DNA from: Ilumatobacteraceae bacterium
GTDB lineage: Bacteria; Actinomycetota; Acidimicrobiia; Acidimicrobiales; Ilumatobacteraceae
Length of the DNA stretch: 64,000 nucleotides
NCBI GenBank assembly: GCA_025463305.1
Contig: JAOBWK010000007.1
Location: forward strand, 1 to 64,000
Direction: 5' to 3'
In this document: positions 1-8,562 of the stretch, in pieces
How positions within the stretch are numbered: the first letter of the stretch is position 1
How the letters are laid out: every line of letters starts with the position of its first letter
Notes under the pieces: generated by a model
Seen by the model: the letters and a program-made list of their open reading frames with translations, nothing else
What the model was told of the DNA's origin: nothing
Databases searched by the model: none
Made by a program: the position numbers and the translations under genes

Positions 1-2
1 GG

Positions 3-2468
3 ATCCGCGCCGTCTCGGCGGGGATCATCACGACCTATGCCGGCACCGGCGCGCAGACCGCAGGCGGTGACGGCGGGCCTGCCGCCCAGGCCACGTTCGC
101 GTACCCGAAGCGGATCACTGCCGACTCGACCGGCGCAGTCTTCGTCGGCGACTACGCCGCCGGCCAGGTACGACGCTTGGATCCCGCAGCACCACACATC
201 ACGACCACCCGCGGCGGCGACAACGCGGTCAAGTACGCCGGCAACGGCTCCGCTGCGACGGCAGCGCTGCTGGGCGCGCCATCCGATGTGGTCACGCTCA
301 GCAACGGCGACATCGTCTTCAGCGATCGGCAAGCCCACGTGCTCCGGCGGATCAGCGCCACCAACGGCACGATCTCGATCCTCGCCGGAACCGGCCACCC
401 AGGCTTCTCCGGCGACGGCGGGCCCGCGACAGGAGCACAGCTGTCCTCGCCGGGCGGCCTCGCGGTCGACGGCAACGACTCGATCTACGTGGCCGACGTC
501 CAGAACGCGCGCGTCCGAAAGATCGATGCAAACGGAACCATCTCGACCATCGTGGGCACTGGATCGTTCGCCCACTCCGGCGACAATGGCCCGGCCACTG
601 CCGCCAGCCTGCAGTGGATGAGCGGGATCGTGATGACCTCCACCGGTGATCTGCTGATCGTCGAGAACGGCACGCGGGTCCGCAGGATCGACCACACGAC
701 CGGCATCATCACCACCATCGCCGGCACCGGCATCAACGGCGGTGCCGGTGACAACGGGCCGGCCACGTCTGCGTCGTTCACCTACGCCATCGCCGTCGCG
801 GTGGACGCCGCCGACGACATCTACGTGCTCGACGTCAACGCTCGCAAGGTCCGGCGCATCGACGCCGTCACGGGCGTGATCACCACCATCGCCGGCACCG
901 GGGGCTTCGGCTCGGCCGGCGACGGCGGACCCGCACTGGCCGCGACCTTCACCCACCCGCTCGACCTGGTCGTCGACGGTGCCGGCAACATCTTCATCGC
1001 CGACGACAAGGCGCAGAAGGTTCGTCGGATCGATGCGACGACCAAGGTGATCACGACGCTCGCCGGGACGGGCGTCGGCGGCTTCGGCGGTGACAACGGT
1101 CCAGGCGCCTTGGCCCGACTGCTGTACCCCTCGGGCGTTCACGTCGACCGCTTCGGCAACGTGCTGCTCGCCGATTCCGGCAATCAGCGGATCCGCAAGA
1201 TCGAGACCGTCGCAGTGCCGTTCGTCCCGCCGACACCGCCCGTTCCTGTCGTGCTCCCGCCGGTCACCGTTCCGCCGGCAACCGTGCCGCCCGTCGATCC
1301 GCCAGCCGTCACGGTGCCCGCAACGGTTCCTGCGACGATCCCGGTCGTCGACCCGTCGGTCCCCCACTTCCAGCCGGTCCAGCCGGAGCGACTGCTCGAC
1401 ACCCGCTCGGGCGTCGGCGCACCCGCCCGGCCGGTGGACGCTGGCTCCACCCTCGTGCTCCAGGTCACGGGTGCCGGCTCGACCAAGGTTCCCGCAGATG
1501 CCAACGCAGTCGTGCTGAACATCACCGCGACCGATGCCGGTGCCGACGGGTTCGTGACCGTCTGGCCGTGTGGTCAGCCGCAACCCACGACGTCGAGCCT
1601 CAACGTCACGGCCGGCCTCACCGGTCCGAACCTGACCATCACCAAGGTCGGCGACAACGGCACGATCTGCCTGTTCAGCCAACGCTCGCTCGACCTGATC
1701 GCCGACATCGACGGCTGGTACCCGGCCGGCTCGGCGTACACGCCGGTCCAACCCGAGCGCCTGCTCGACACCCGCGACGGAACAGGCGCCCCCGCCCAGC
1801 CCCTCGGCGGCGGCGACACCTTGGTGTTGCAGGTCACCGGCGCCGGCGCCACGAAGGTGCCGGCAGATGCGACGGCGGCGGTGCTCAACATCACCGCCAC
1901 CAACGCGTCCGCGTCAGGCTTCGTCACCGTCTGGCCCTGCGGCCAACCGCAACCGACCGCCTCGAACCTCAACATCGCGGCCGGCCGGACCGTGCCGAAC
2001 CTGACCATCACCAAAGTCGGCGACGGCGGAACGATCTGCCTCTTCAGCCAGCACACCCTCGACCTCGTGGCCGACATCGACGGCTGGTACCCGGCCGCGA
2101 CGGACTTCGTGTCGGTCCAGCCCGAACGGCTGCTCGACACCCGCAGCAGCACCGTCACGCCGGCGCACACGGTCGAGGCCGGCTCCACGCTGGTGCTGCA
2201 GGTGACCGGAGCCGGGGCGACGAACGTTCCGGCGACGGCCAACGCAGCCGTGCTGAACATCACCGCCACGAACGCGCAGGCGTCCGGCTTCGTCACGGTC
2301 TGGCCGTGCGGTCAGCCCCAACCGACGGCTTCGAACCTGAACGTTGCAGCCGGCCAGACGGTGCCGAACCTGACGATCACGAAGATCGGCGACAACGGGA
2401 CGATCTGCCTGTTCTCGCAGCAGGCCCTCGACCTCGTGGCGGACATCAGCGGCTGGTTCGCCGGCTGA
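3..2468 (+). CDS. Secreted NHL-repeat protein with three C-terminal RLLDTR modules (5' end outside window)
   Basis: The reading frame is open from the left edge, so the start and any signal peptide lie outside; 821 residues are visible. The first ~400 form at least seven repeats of about 57 residues, each with an AGTG...GDGGPA turn, a hydrophobic VDxxGNIYVAD strand and a closing VRRID, typical of NHL beta-propellers. A Pro/Val/Thr-rich linker of about 50 residues follows, then three tandem ~125-residue modules opening with PVQPERLLDTR. Each module carries VWPCGQPQPT and TICLFSQ, so a Cys pair could form a disulfide outside the cell. Modules of this type are common at the ends of actinobacterial exoproteins. 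The likely role is binding or adhesion at the cell surface; the ligand is unknown. The neighbouring ligase is convergent with a 28-bp gap. Confidence 0.88.
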   Translation: MRAVSAGIITTYAGTGAQTAGGDGGPAAQATFAYPKRITADSTGAVFVGDYAAGQVRRLDPAAPHITTTRGGDNAVKYAGNGSAATAALLGAPSDVVTLSNGDIVFSDRQAHVLRRISATNGTISILAGTGHPGFSGDGGPATGAQLSSPGGLAVDGNDSIYVADVQNARVRKIDANGTISTIVGTGSFAHSGDNGPATAASLQWMSGIVMTSTGDLLIVENGTRVRRIDHTTGIITTIAGTGINGGAGDNGPATSASFTYAIAVAVDAADDIYVLDVNARKVRRIDAVTGVITTIAGTGGFGSAGDGGPALAATFTHPLDLVVDGAGNIFIADDKAQKVRRIDATTKVITTLAGTGVGGFGGDNGPGALARLLYPSGVHVDRFGNVLLADSGNQRIRKIETVAVPFVPPTPPVPVVLPPVTVPPATVPPVDPPAVTVPATVPATIPVVDPSVPHFQPVQPERLLDTRSGVGAPARPVDAGSTLVLQVTGAGSTKVPADANAVVLNITATDAGADGFVTVWPCGQPQPTTSSLNVTAGLTGPNLTITKVGDNGTICLFSQRSLDLIADIDGWYPAGSAYTPVQPERLLDTRDGTGAPAQPLGGGDTLVLQVTGAGATKVPADATAAVLNITATNASASGFVTVWPCGQPQPTASNLNIAAGRTVPNLTITKVGDGGTICLFSQHTLDLVADIDGWYPAATDFVSVQPERLLDTRSSTVTPAHTVEAGSTLVLQVTGAGATNVPATANAAVLNITATNAQASGFVTVWPCGQPQPTASNLNVAAGQTVPNLTITKIGDNGTICLFSQQALDLVADISGWFAG

Positions 2469-2496
2469 GACCTGCAGCCGTGGCCGGCCGCTCGCT

Positions 2497-4077
2497 TCAG
2501 TCGAGCGAGTCGCGCAGCGCGGTCTTGAGCACCTTTCCGCTCGCGTTGCGGGGCAGCGCGTCGACGATCACCACCCGGGTCGGCTTCTTGTACGACGCCA
2601 GCCGGTCGCGGCACCAGGCAGTGATCTCGTCGAGCCCGGGTGGCTCACGGCCCGCCGCCGGGACGATGATCGCGACCGGCGTCTCCACCCAGCGCGGGTG
2701 GGGCACGCCGATCACCGCGACCTCATCGACCGCAGGGTGCCGGCCGACGACGGCCTCGACCTCGGCCGAGTAGATGTTCTCGCCGCCGCTGATGATCATG
2801 TCCTTCTTGCGGTCGACGACGAAGATGAACCCGTCGGCGTCGCGGGTGACGAGGTCGCCGGAGTGGAACCAACCGCCCTCGAACGCCGCCTCCGTCGCGG
2901 CCGGGTCGTTCCAGTAGCCGAGCATCACGGTGGGTCCCCGGTACACGATCTCGCCCACGCCGCCGTCGGGGACGTCGACCATCGCGTCGTCGACGATGCG
3001 CACCTCGACGTTCGGGACCGGTGTGCCGACCGAACCCATCTTGCGAATCGCGTCCTCGCCGCGCAGCACGCAGGTCAGCGGGCTCATCTCGGTCTGCCCG
3101 AACGTGTTGAACGTCGCCGCATGCGGCAGCACGTCGGCCATCGCCTGCAGCACGGCGAGCGGCGCGTTCGAGCCGCCCCATGCGATCTGACGCAGCGAGG
3201 CACAGCGGCGACCGACGTCGGGGATCGCACAGATCTCGCGCCACTGGGTCGGCACGAGGAAGCAGCACGTGACGCCCTCGGCCTCGACGACGTCGACGAG
3301 CTCGCCGGCGTCGAACTGCCCCGACGGCATGATCACGCACGTCCCGCCGAGCAACAGGCACGGCAGCAGGCTGCTGACGCCGGCGATGTGGCACAGCGCG
3401 AGCCCCGACAACCAGACCTCGCCGACGCCGGTGATGCCGTGGGTGGAGATCTTCGTGTACGTGTTGACGAGCAGGTTCATGTGCGACAGCACGGCACCCT
3501 TCGGGCGGCCGGTGGTGCCCGAGGTGTAGATGATGAACACCGGATCGTCGAGCACCACTCTCGCGAACGACGCGCTCGGGTCGCCGGCATCGACGAGTGA
3601 TTCGAGCGACTCCGCGCGGGGCACCACCTCGCCCGGCGCCACGTCGGTGGTGATCACCCGGAGGTGATCGCGACCCACGAGGACCTCGCGCGCCGACGAG
3701 GCCATCGCCGCATCGACCACCAGCACCGACGCCGCGCAGTTGTCGACGATGTAGCCGACCTCCACGGGCGACAGCCGGAAGTTGACCGGCACCGAGATCG
3801 CGCCGAGGCGGGCGACGGCCCAGAACACCTCGACGAACTCGATCGAGTTGTGCATCAGGATCGCGACCCGGTCACCGGCACGGACGCCCCTGTCGTCGAG
3901 CGCTGACGCGAGACGGGTGACGCGGCCGTCGACCTCGGCGAACGTGCTGGAGCGTGAGCCACAGCGATACGCGACCAGTTCCGGGGCGAGCCGGGCCTGG
4001 CGGGCGAGCTGGTCGCCGAGCGTCATCCCCCGCGCCGCATCGAGCTGTCGGGCATTCGGTCCGGTCGGGATGCTCAT
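2497..4077 (-). CDS. AMP-dependent acyl-CoA synthetase/ligase (FadD-like)
   Basis: This 526-residue ANL-superfamily enzyme activates a carboxylic acid as acyl-AMP and then acyl-CoA in the cytoplasm. The P-loop YTSGTTGRPKGA lies at about residues 184-195. The A8 hinge (HSGDLVTRDADGF...DRKKDMIISGGENIY) and the C-terminal catalytic lysine in NASGKVLK are intact. Length is normal for medium/long-chain or aromatic ligases. It is divergent from the PadR gene across 152 bp, so the PadR operator could also affect it. The substrate cannot be assigned; four ligases of this type occur in the window. Confidence 0.93.
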   Translation of the reverse strand: MSIPTGPNARQLDAARGMTLGDQLARQARLAPELVAYRCGSRSSTFAEVDGRVTRLASALDDRGVRAGDRVAILMHNSIEFVEVFWAVARLGAISVPVNFRLSPVEVGYIVDNCAASVLVVDAAMASSAREVLVGRDHLRVITTDVAPGEVVPRAESLESLVDAGDPSASFARVVLDDPVFIIYTSGTTGRPKGAVLSHMNLLVNTYTKISTHGITGVGEVWLSGLALCHIAGVSSLLPCLLLGGTCVIMPSGQFDAGELVDVVEAEGVTCCFLVPTQWREICAIPDVGRRCASLRQIAWGGSNAPLAVLQAMADVLPHAATFNTFGQTEMSPLTCVLRGEDAIRKMGSVGTPVPNVEVRIVDDAMVDVPDGGVGEIVYRGPTVMLGYWNDPAATEAAFEGGWFHSGDLVTRDADGFIFVVDRKKDMIISGGENIYSAEVEAVVGRHPAVDEVAVIGVPHPRWVETPVAIIVPAAGREPPGLDEITAWCRDRLASYKKPTRVVIVDALPRNASGKVLKTALRDSLD

Positions 4078-4120
4078 CGTCGATCGACGCTAACCGGGCG
4101 CGAGAAATCTCGGAAGGTGG

Positions 4121-4151
4121 TTGTCAACGATGCGCTCACGATATATCGTGA
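4121..4151 (+). promoter_or_regulatory. PadR promoter with palindromic operator
   Basis: A TTGTCA -35 (4121-4126) and TATCGT -10 (4144-4149) are separated by 17 bp. The -10 is buried in a perfect 16-bp palindrome, TCACGATATATCGTGA (4136-4151). A repressor bound there would block RNA polymerase, as expected for PadR autorepression. The assignment to PadR is inferred from position. Confidence 0.65.
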
Positions 4152-4229
4152 CTGCATCACCGAGCGGAGGCCGAACGTGCCGGCCCGCTCGAACTCACCG
4201 GCACGAACAGAACGAAACAGGAGAACACC

Positions 4230-4859
4230 ATGGATCCCAGATCACACGAACACGATCACCACAACGAACACGATCACCGCGGCCGCTTCGGCCACGGTCA
4301 CGGACCAGGGCTGCGCGGCGGCCGGGGCGAAGGCGGCTTCGGCCGGCGCGGCCGCGGCGGCTTCGGCGGACCGTTCGGCGATCCGGAGGCGATGATGGGC
4401 CGAGGCCCACGTCGCGGCCGGGGCGACGTCCGCACTGCGGTGCTGATGCTGCTGCTCGAACGGCCGATGCACGGCTACGAGATGATCCAGCAGATCAAGG
4501 AGCGCAGCTCCGAAGCCTGGAGCCCGAGCCCCGGAGCGATCTACCCGACGCTCCAGCTGCTCACCGATGAAGGGTTGATCACCACCGAGGACCTCGACGG
4601 CAAGAAGGTGTCCAAGCTCACCGATGCCGGGCGCACCGCTGCCGAGGAGCTCAAGAACACCAAGACCGCCCCCTGGGACGAAGCATCCGCCGACGCCGGC
4701 GATGGTGCGACGGACCTGCGGCGGTCGATCGGCCAGCTGATCGGCGCGATCAAGCAGTCGATGATCGGCAGCACGCCGGCTCAGCGGCAGAAGGTCGCCG
4801 AGATGCTGGACGAGACCCGCAAGAAGATCTACGCGATGCTCGCGGCCGACGAGAGCTGA
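4230..4859 (+). CDS. PadR-family transcriptional regulator with His/Gly-rich N-terminus
   Basis: The 209-residue protein has a typical PadR winged helix at about residues 65-140 (VLMLLLERPMHGYEMIQQI, then SPGAIYPTLQLLTDEGLI) and a C-terminal helical region for dimerisation. The first ~65 residues are unusual: nine His in the first 30 positions, then Gly/Arg-rich sequence, a possible metal- or nucleic-acid-binding tail. An AGGAG Shine-Dalgarno precedes the ATG at good spacing, with a leader of about 70 nt after the predicted promoter. The palindrome over that promoter suggests autorepression. PadR proteins commonly control efflux or aromatic metabolism, but no transporter adjoins; the divergent ligase is the nearest candidate target. 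Confidence 0.93.
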   Translation: MDPRSHEHDHHNEHDHRGRFGHGHGPGLRGGRGEGGFGRRGRGGFGGPFGDPEAMMGRGPRRGRGDVRTAVLMLLLERPMHGYEMIQQIKERSSEAWSPSPGAIYPTLQLLTDEGLITTEDLDGKKVSKLTDAGRTAAEELKNTKTAPWDEASADAGDGATDLRRSIGQLIGAIKQSMIGSTPAQRQKVAEMLDETRKKIYAMLAADES

Positions 4860-4877
4860 TCCCACTGCGGAACACAT

Positions 4878-4930
4878 GAAGGGCGTCAGCAAGACTGCTT
4901 GGCATGAGCAACAACTTGCTGACGCCCTTC
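4878..4930 (+). repeat. Perfect 16-bp inverted repeat enclosing a start codon
   Basis: Arms GAAGGGCGTCAGCAAG (4878-4893) and its exact complement (4915-4930) flank 21 nt containing the ATG at 4904. The right arm encodes residues 4-9 of the downstream protein. No Shine-Dalgarno is visible in the loop. It could be an RNA hairpin over the start, a DNA operator, or an inverted duplication. Confidence 0.85.
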
Positions 4931-6049
4931 GACGACTACCCCATCCACCAGGCGCCGCGACCGATCGCCACCCAGGTCACGAGCGATCGCAACGCTTACG
5001 GGCGCTACTGGCTCGGCGCCGGGCACCGCAACGGCGACTTCCACGTCGAGCTGGCCTTCGGGCGCTACCCCAACCTCCGCGTGGTCGACGGCCACCTGTC
5101 GATCGTCAAGAACGGCCGGCAGTCGTCCTTCCACGCGTCCGGTGAGGCGCCACTCGATCCGACGAACACCAGCGTCGGCCCGTTCCGGCTCGAGGTGGTG
5201 AAGCCGCTCCAGGAGCTGCGCTTCATCGTCGAGCCGAACGAGACGGGCATGGCCTGCGATCTCACCTACCGCGCTCGCACGGGTGCACTGCTCGAGGACC
5301 ACACCGTCATGATCGACGGGCCGATGGTGCAGGTCGACATGGCCCGCTTCCTCCAGTTCGGCTCGTGGGAGGGCACCGTCGAGGTCGACGGCGACACCAC
5401 GGTCCTGAAGCACGACGAGGTGTTCGGCATCCGCGACCGCTCGTGGGGCGTCCGCCCCGTCGGCACCCAGCCCGCCGGTCGTCCACTGTCGCGCACACCG
5501 ATGGCATGGCTGTGGGCGCCGATCCACTTCGACGACGACTGCCGCGTCGTCGGCTGGTTCGAGCTGCCAGGCGGCACCAAGTGGCGCGCCGACGGCCACA
5601 CCCTGCCCGTCACCGATCCCGTGCCGCTGTCCGTCGGGATGGGCGATCCGGGCGTCGCTCGGATCGATCCCGAGCAGATCCACTTCGCGTTCCACCAGGG
5701 CACCCGCTGGGCGAAGGAGATCTCGATCGACATCACGCCCGAGGGCGGCGAGCCGTACACGATGGAGCTCGAGCCGCTGCTGCGCTTCGACATGCTCGGC
5801 ATCGGCTACCAGAACCCGAAGTGGGCCCACGGCGTGTGGCACGGCGTCAGCGAGATCGGGCGCGAGGACTGGAACATGGCCGACGTGTCGGCGCAGGACC
5901 CCGCCCACCAGCACGTGCACCACCTCGTCCGGGCGCGCATCGCCGACAAGGCCGGACATGTCAAGCAGGGCGTCGGCATCTTCGAGCAGATCATCTTCGG
6001 GCCGCACGTGCAGTGGGGCTTCACCGACATCCTCGACGGCGCGAAGTAG
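4904..6049 (+). CDS. DUF7064/DUF7065-like beta-rich protein of unknown function
   Basis: The 381-residue protein opens with LLTPFDDYPIHQAP, an N-terminal signature I recall from a family often placed near steroid or aromatic catabolism genes and distantly resembling hydroxyneurosporene synthase (CrtC) beta-barrels. It has no signal peptide or membrane segment and is rich in Trp and His (RDRSWGVRPVG, HHLVRARIADKAGHVKQGVG). No catalytic residues can be named. The SDR gene starts 2 nt after the stop, so the two are surely cotranscribed and may act on the same substrate. The start chosen is the ATG inside the inverted repeat because the conserved LTPFDDYP follows at once. Confidence 0.85.
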   Translation: MSNNLLTPFDDYPIHQAPRPIATQVTSDRNAYGRYWLGAGHRNGDFHVELAFGRYPNLRVVDGHLSIVKNGRQSSFHASGEAPLDPTNTSVGPFRLEVVKPLQELRFIVEPNETGMACDLTYRARTGALLEDHTVMIDGPMVQVDMARFLQFGSWEGTVEVDGDTTVLKHDEVFGIRDRSWGVRPVGTQPAGRPLSRTPMAWLWAPIHFDDDCRVVGWFELPGGTKWRADGHTLPVTDPVPLSVGMGDPGVARIDPEQIHFAFHQGTRWAKEISIDITPEGGEPYTMELEPLLRFDMLGIGYQNPKWAHGVWHGVSEIGREDWNMADVSAQDPAHQHVHHLVRARIADKAGHVKQGVGIFEQIIFGPHVQWGFTDILDGAK

Positions 6050-6051
6050 CC

Positions 6052-6810
6052 ATGGGGGTTCTCGACGACAAGGTCGCGATCGTCACCGGTGCCGGGCAGG
6101 GGGTCGGTCGCGGCATCGCGATCGCGCTCGCCGCCGAAGGCGCCGCGGTGGTGATCGCCGGCCGCACCCTCGACAAGTGCGCGGAGGTCGCCGACGAGAT
6201 CACCGCGAGCGGCGGACGGGCGATCGCGGTGCAGTGCGACGTCAAGCAGCTCGACGACGTCGAGTCCACGGTCGCCACCACGGTCGAGCGCTTCGGTCGG
6301 CTCGACATCATGGTCAACAACGCCCAGGAGGTGCCGCGCGGACGGGTGCTCGACGTCAGCGACGACGAATACCGCGCCGGTTGGGAGTCGGGTCCGCTGG
6401 CGACGCTGCGGTTCATGCGCGCGTGCCATCCGCACCTCGCCGGCCGGGGTGGCGTGATCATCAACCTCGGCAGCCGTTCGGGCATCAAACCAAACGCTGC
6501 CGGCGCCGGCGTGTACGCGGCCATCAAGGAGGACACCCGCACGCTGTCGCGCGCCGCAGCGGTGGAGTGGGCCACCGACGGCATCCGGGTGCACACGCTG
6601 CTGCCGCTGTCGAACTCGCCCGCGCTCGAACGGCTGGAGCACGACGAGCCGGCCGTCTACGAGCGGGTCCTCAGCGAGATCCCGATGCGCCGCTTCGGCG
6701 ACCCCGTGCACGACATCGGCCGCGTCGCCGTGTTCCTCTGCAGCGACGACGCCGGCTACCTCACCGGCATCTCGATCACCGTCGACGGCGGCGCCGGCCA
6801 CATCGGCTGA
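6052..6810 (+). CDS. Short-chain dehydrogenase/reductase (SDR)
   Basis: A 252-residue classical SDR oxidising or reducing an alcohol/ketone with NAD(P). The cofactor motif TGAGQGVG is at residues 12-19; VNNAQE replaces the usual NNAG; the active-site YAAIK (YxxxK) and an upstream Ser (NLGSRSG) are present. The C-terminus ends in the family-typical YLTGISITVDGG. It starts 2 nt after the DUF7064-like gene, indicating translational coupling. The substrate is unknown; a steroid or cyclic alcohol is only a guess from the partner family. Confidence 0.93.
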   Translation: MGVLDDKVAIVTGAGQGVGRGIAIALAAEGAAVVIAGRTLDKCAEVADEITASGGRAIAVQCDVKQLDDVESTVATTVERFGRLDIMVNNAQEVPRGRVLDVSDDEYRAGWESGPLATLRFMRACHPHLAGRGGVIINLGSRSGIKPNAAGAGVYAAIKEDTRTLSRAAAVEWATDGIRVHTLLPLSNSPALERLEHDEPAVYERVLSEIPMRRFGDPVHDIGRVAVFLCSDDAGYLTGISITVDGGAGHIG

Positions 6811-6818
6811 CGGGCCGG

Positions 6819-7580
6819 TCACCAGAGGTCGTCGCCGCGGATGATGGCTTCGGCGCCGCCGTCGACGAAGAGCATCTGCCCGGTGATCAACGTGTTCTCC
6901 TCCGACGTGAGGAACGCGAGCACGGGTGCGATCTGGGCCGGCTTGGCGTGACCGGAGAGCGGCATCGGGACGCCGCTGTCGATCATCTCGACGCCGGCCG
7001 GATCGTCGAGCAGCTCCTGGATCATCGGCGTCTCCACCGTGCCCGGTCCGATCGCGTTGAGGGCGATGCCGGCGCCGGCCCATGCGGGCGTGGGCGCGAC
7101 GCGGCGCACCCAGCGTGACAGCGCCCGCTTCGATGACGGGTAGGCCAGGATCGGGTTCGTCTCCGCTGCCGTGACGGCGGCCTCTTCGTCGCCGGCGAGG
7201 CAGGCCTCGACCGCGGCGTCGATGGCCGAGAACACGACGCCGACCGACGAGATCACGACGGCGCGCGGCGCAGCCGCGGCGGCGAGGAGCGGGCGGACGC
7301 CCTCCAGCAGGGCGATGGTGCCGAAGTAGTTCACTCGCATCGTCAGCCCCGTCATCACGGCGGTCCCGGCGCATGCGATCACGGCATCGAGCGAGGTCCC
7401 GGCGAGCGCGGACACGCCGTCGATCGCCGCGGTCCGACCGGCCGACGTCGACAGATCGGCGACCACGTCGGCGTCGTGGAGATCGAGCGTGATCACGCGG
7501 TGACCGCGTTCGCGCAGATAATCGGTGGTGGCGAAGCCGATGCCCGAGGCGGCGCCGGTGACCAGGGTGGTGCGTGTCAT
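6819..7580 (-). CDS. Short-chain dehydrogenase, 3-alpha-hydroxysteroid dehydrogenase-like
   Basis: The 253-residue SDR starts at MTRTTLVTGAASGIG, the normal N-terminus for the family; the longer open frame upstream is not supported. It has the TGAASGIG cofactor loop, a short central region (SSVGVVFS), catalytic YPSSK and a late GPGTVETPM segment as in HsdA/3-alpha-HSD-type SDRs. It is convergent with the preceding SDR (8-bp gap) and divergent from the LLM oxidoreductase (55 bp). Substrate assignment to hydroxysteroids is by overall resemblance only. Confidence 0.9.
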   Translation of the reverse strand: MTRTTLVTGAASGIGFATTDYLRERGHRVITLDLHDADVVADLSTSAGRTAAIDGVSALAGTSLDAVIACAGTAVMTGLTMRVNYFGTIALLEGVRPLLAAAAAPRAVVISSVGVVFSAIDAAVEACLAGDEEAAVTAAETNPILAYPSSKRALSRWVRRVAPTPAWAGAGIALNAIGPGTVETPMIQELLDDPAGVEMIDSGVPMPLSGHAKPAQIAPVLAFLTSEENTLITGQMLFVDGGAEAIIRGDDLW

Positions 7581-7635
7581 CCGTGCATCATCGTCGTCCG
7601 CGACGGGCCGCGACGAGATGTGACAGGGTTGGCCG

Positions 7636-8544
7636 ATGGCGTTCCCGCTCCGCTTCCACGTGCTGTCGTTGCCCAACATCCCCTTCGCCGAGATGGTCGC
7701 CCGGTTCCAGCGGATGGAGCAGCTGGGCATCGAGGTCGGCGCCGTGGCCGATCACTTCGTCGACTGGACGAACCCGCCGAGCCCGTGGTTCGAGTCGTGG
7801 ACGCTGCTCGCCGGGCTGGCCGCGTCGACCACCACGATCCGGCTCAACACGTGCGTGGCCCAGATCCCGCTGCGCAACCCGGCGATGCACGCCCGCCAGG
7901 CGCTGACGCTCGACCACATCTCCAACGGCCGCATCGAGGTCGGCCTGGGCACCGGCCTGACGATCGATCCGTCGTATGCGATGGCCGGGCTCCCCAACTG
8001 GGACGCGCCCGAGCGGGTGGCTCGCTTCGGCGACTACGTCCAGATCGTCGGCGAGCTGCTGGCCAACGAGGTCACCACGTTCCACGGCGAGCACTACGCC
8101 ATCGAGGGCGCCTTCATGAACCCGCGCCCGGTGCAGTACCCACGCCCGCCGATCATGGTGGGCGCGATGGGCCGGGCGATGATGCGCCACGCGGCGCGTT
8201 GGGCCGACATCTGGAACAGCCTCTCGTTCGAGGTCGAGTTCGCCGACCAGATCGCCGAGACGCGGGCACGCTCCGCGCAGATCGACGCGGACTGCACGGC
8301 GATCGGCCGCGACCCGGCCACGTTGCGCCGCTCGTACACCATGTTCGATGCGCTCTCCCGGCCGAACGGCGGGGCGATCCGCTACTACGCATCGCCGGAG
8401 CTGTTCGCCGAGATGGTCGCCGAGATCGTCGCGCTGGGCATCAGCGACGTCGGCCTCTACTACCCGCTGGACCCGAAGCAGGTGCCGATGTTCGAGCGGA
8501 TCGCGGCCGACGTGCTGCCGCACCTCCGCGCCCAGCACGGCTGA
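7636..8544 (+). CDS. LLM-class (luciferase-like) F420/flavin-dependent oxidoreductase
   Basis: The 302-residue TIM-barrel protein has the bacterial luciferase-like layout: an N-terminal strand with NIPFAEMVARFQRMEQLGIEV, the conserved LDHISNGRIEVGLGTG stretch at about residues 92-107, and a PPIMVGAMG cofactor-site loop. In Actinobacteria such proteins usually use F420, occasionally FMN. It is monocistronic, convergent with the enolase gene. The substrate is unknown. Confidence 0.92.
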   Translation: MAFPLRFHVLSLPNIPFAEMVARFQRMEQLGIEVGAVADHFVDWTNPPSPWFESWTLLAGLAASTTTIRLNTCVAQIPLRNPAMHARQALTLDHISNGRIEVGLGTGLTIDPSYAMAGLPNWDAPERVARFGDYVQIVGELLANEVTTFHGEHYAIEGAFMNPRPVQYPRPPIMVGAMGRAMMRHAARWADIWNSLSFEVEFADQIAETRARSAQIDADCTAIGRDPATLRRSYTMFDALSRPNGGAIRYYASPELFAEMVAEIVALGISDVGLYYPLDPKQVPMFERIAADVLPHLRAQHG

Positions 8545-8562
8545 GCCGCTCGCCGACTGCGC

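Noticed and set aside
1568..2773. A 401-codon frame overlapping the NHL/RLLDTR gene in another frame
   Set aside because: It is His/Arg-rich out-of-frame translation of the repeated modules.
4886..6007. A 373-codon frame antisense to the DUF7064-like gene
   Set aside because: No recognisable fold, and the sense protein is translationally coupled to an SDR.
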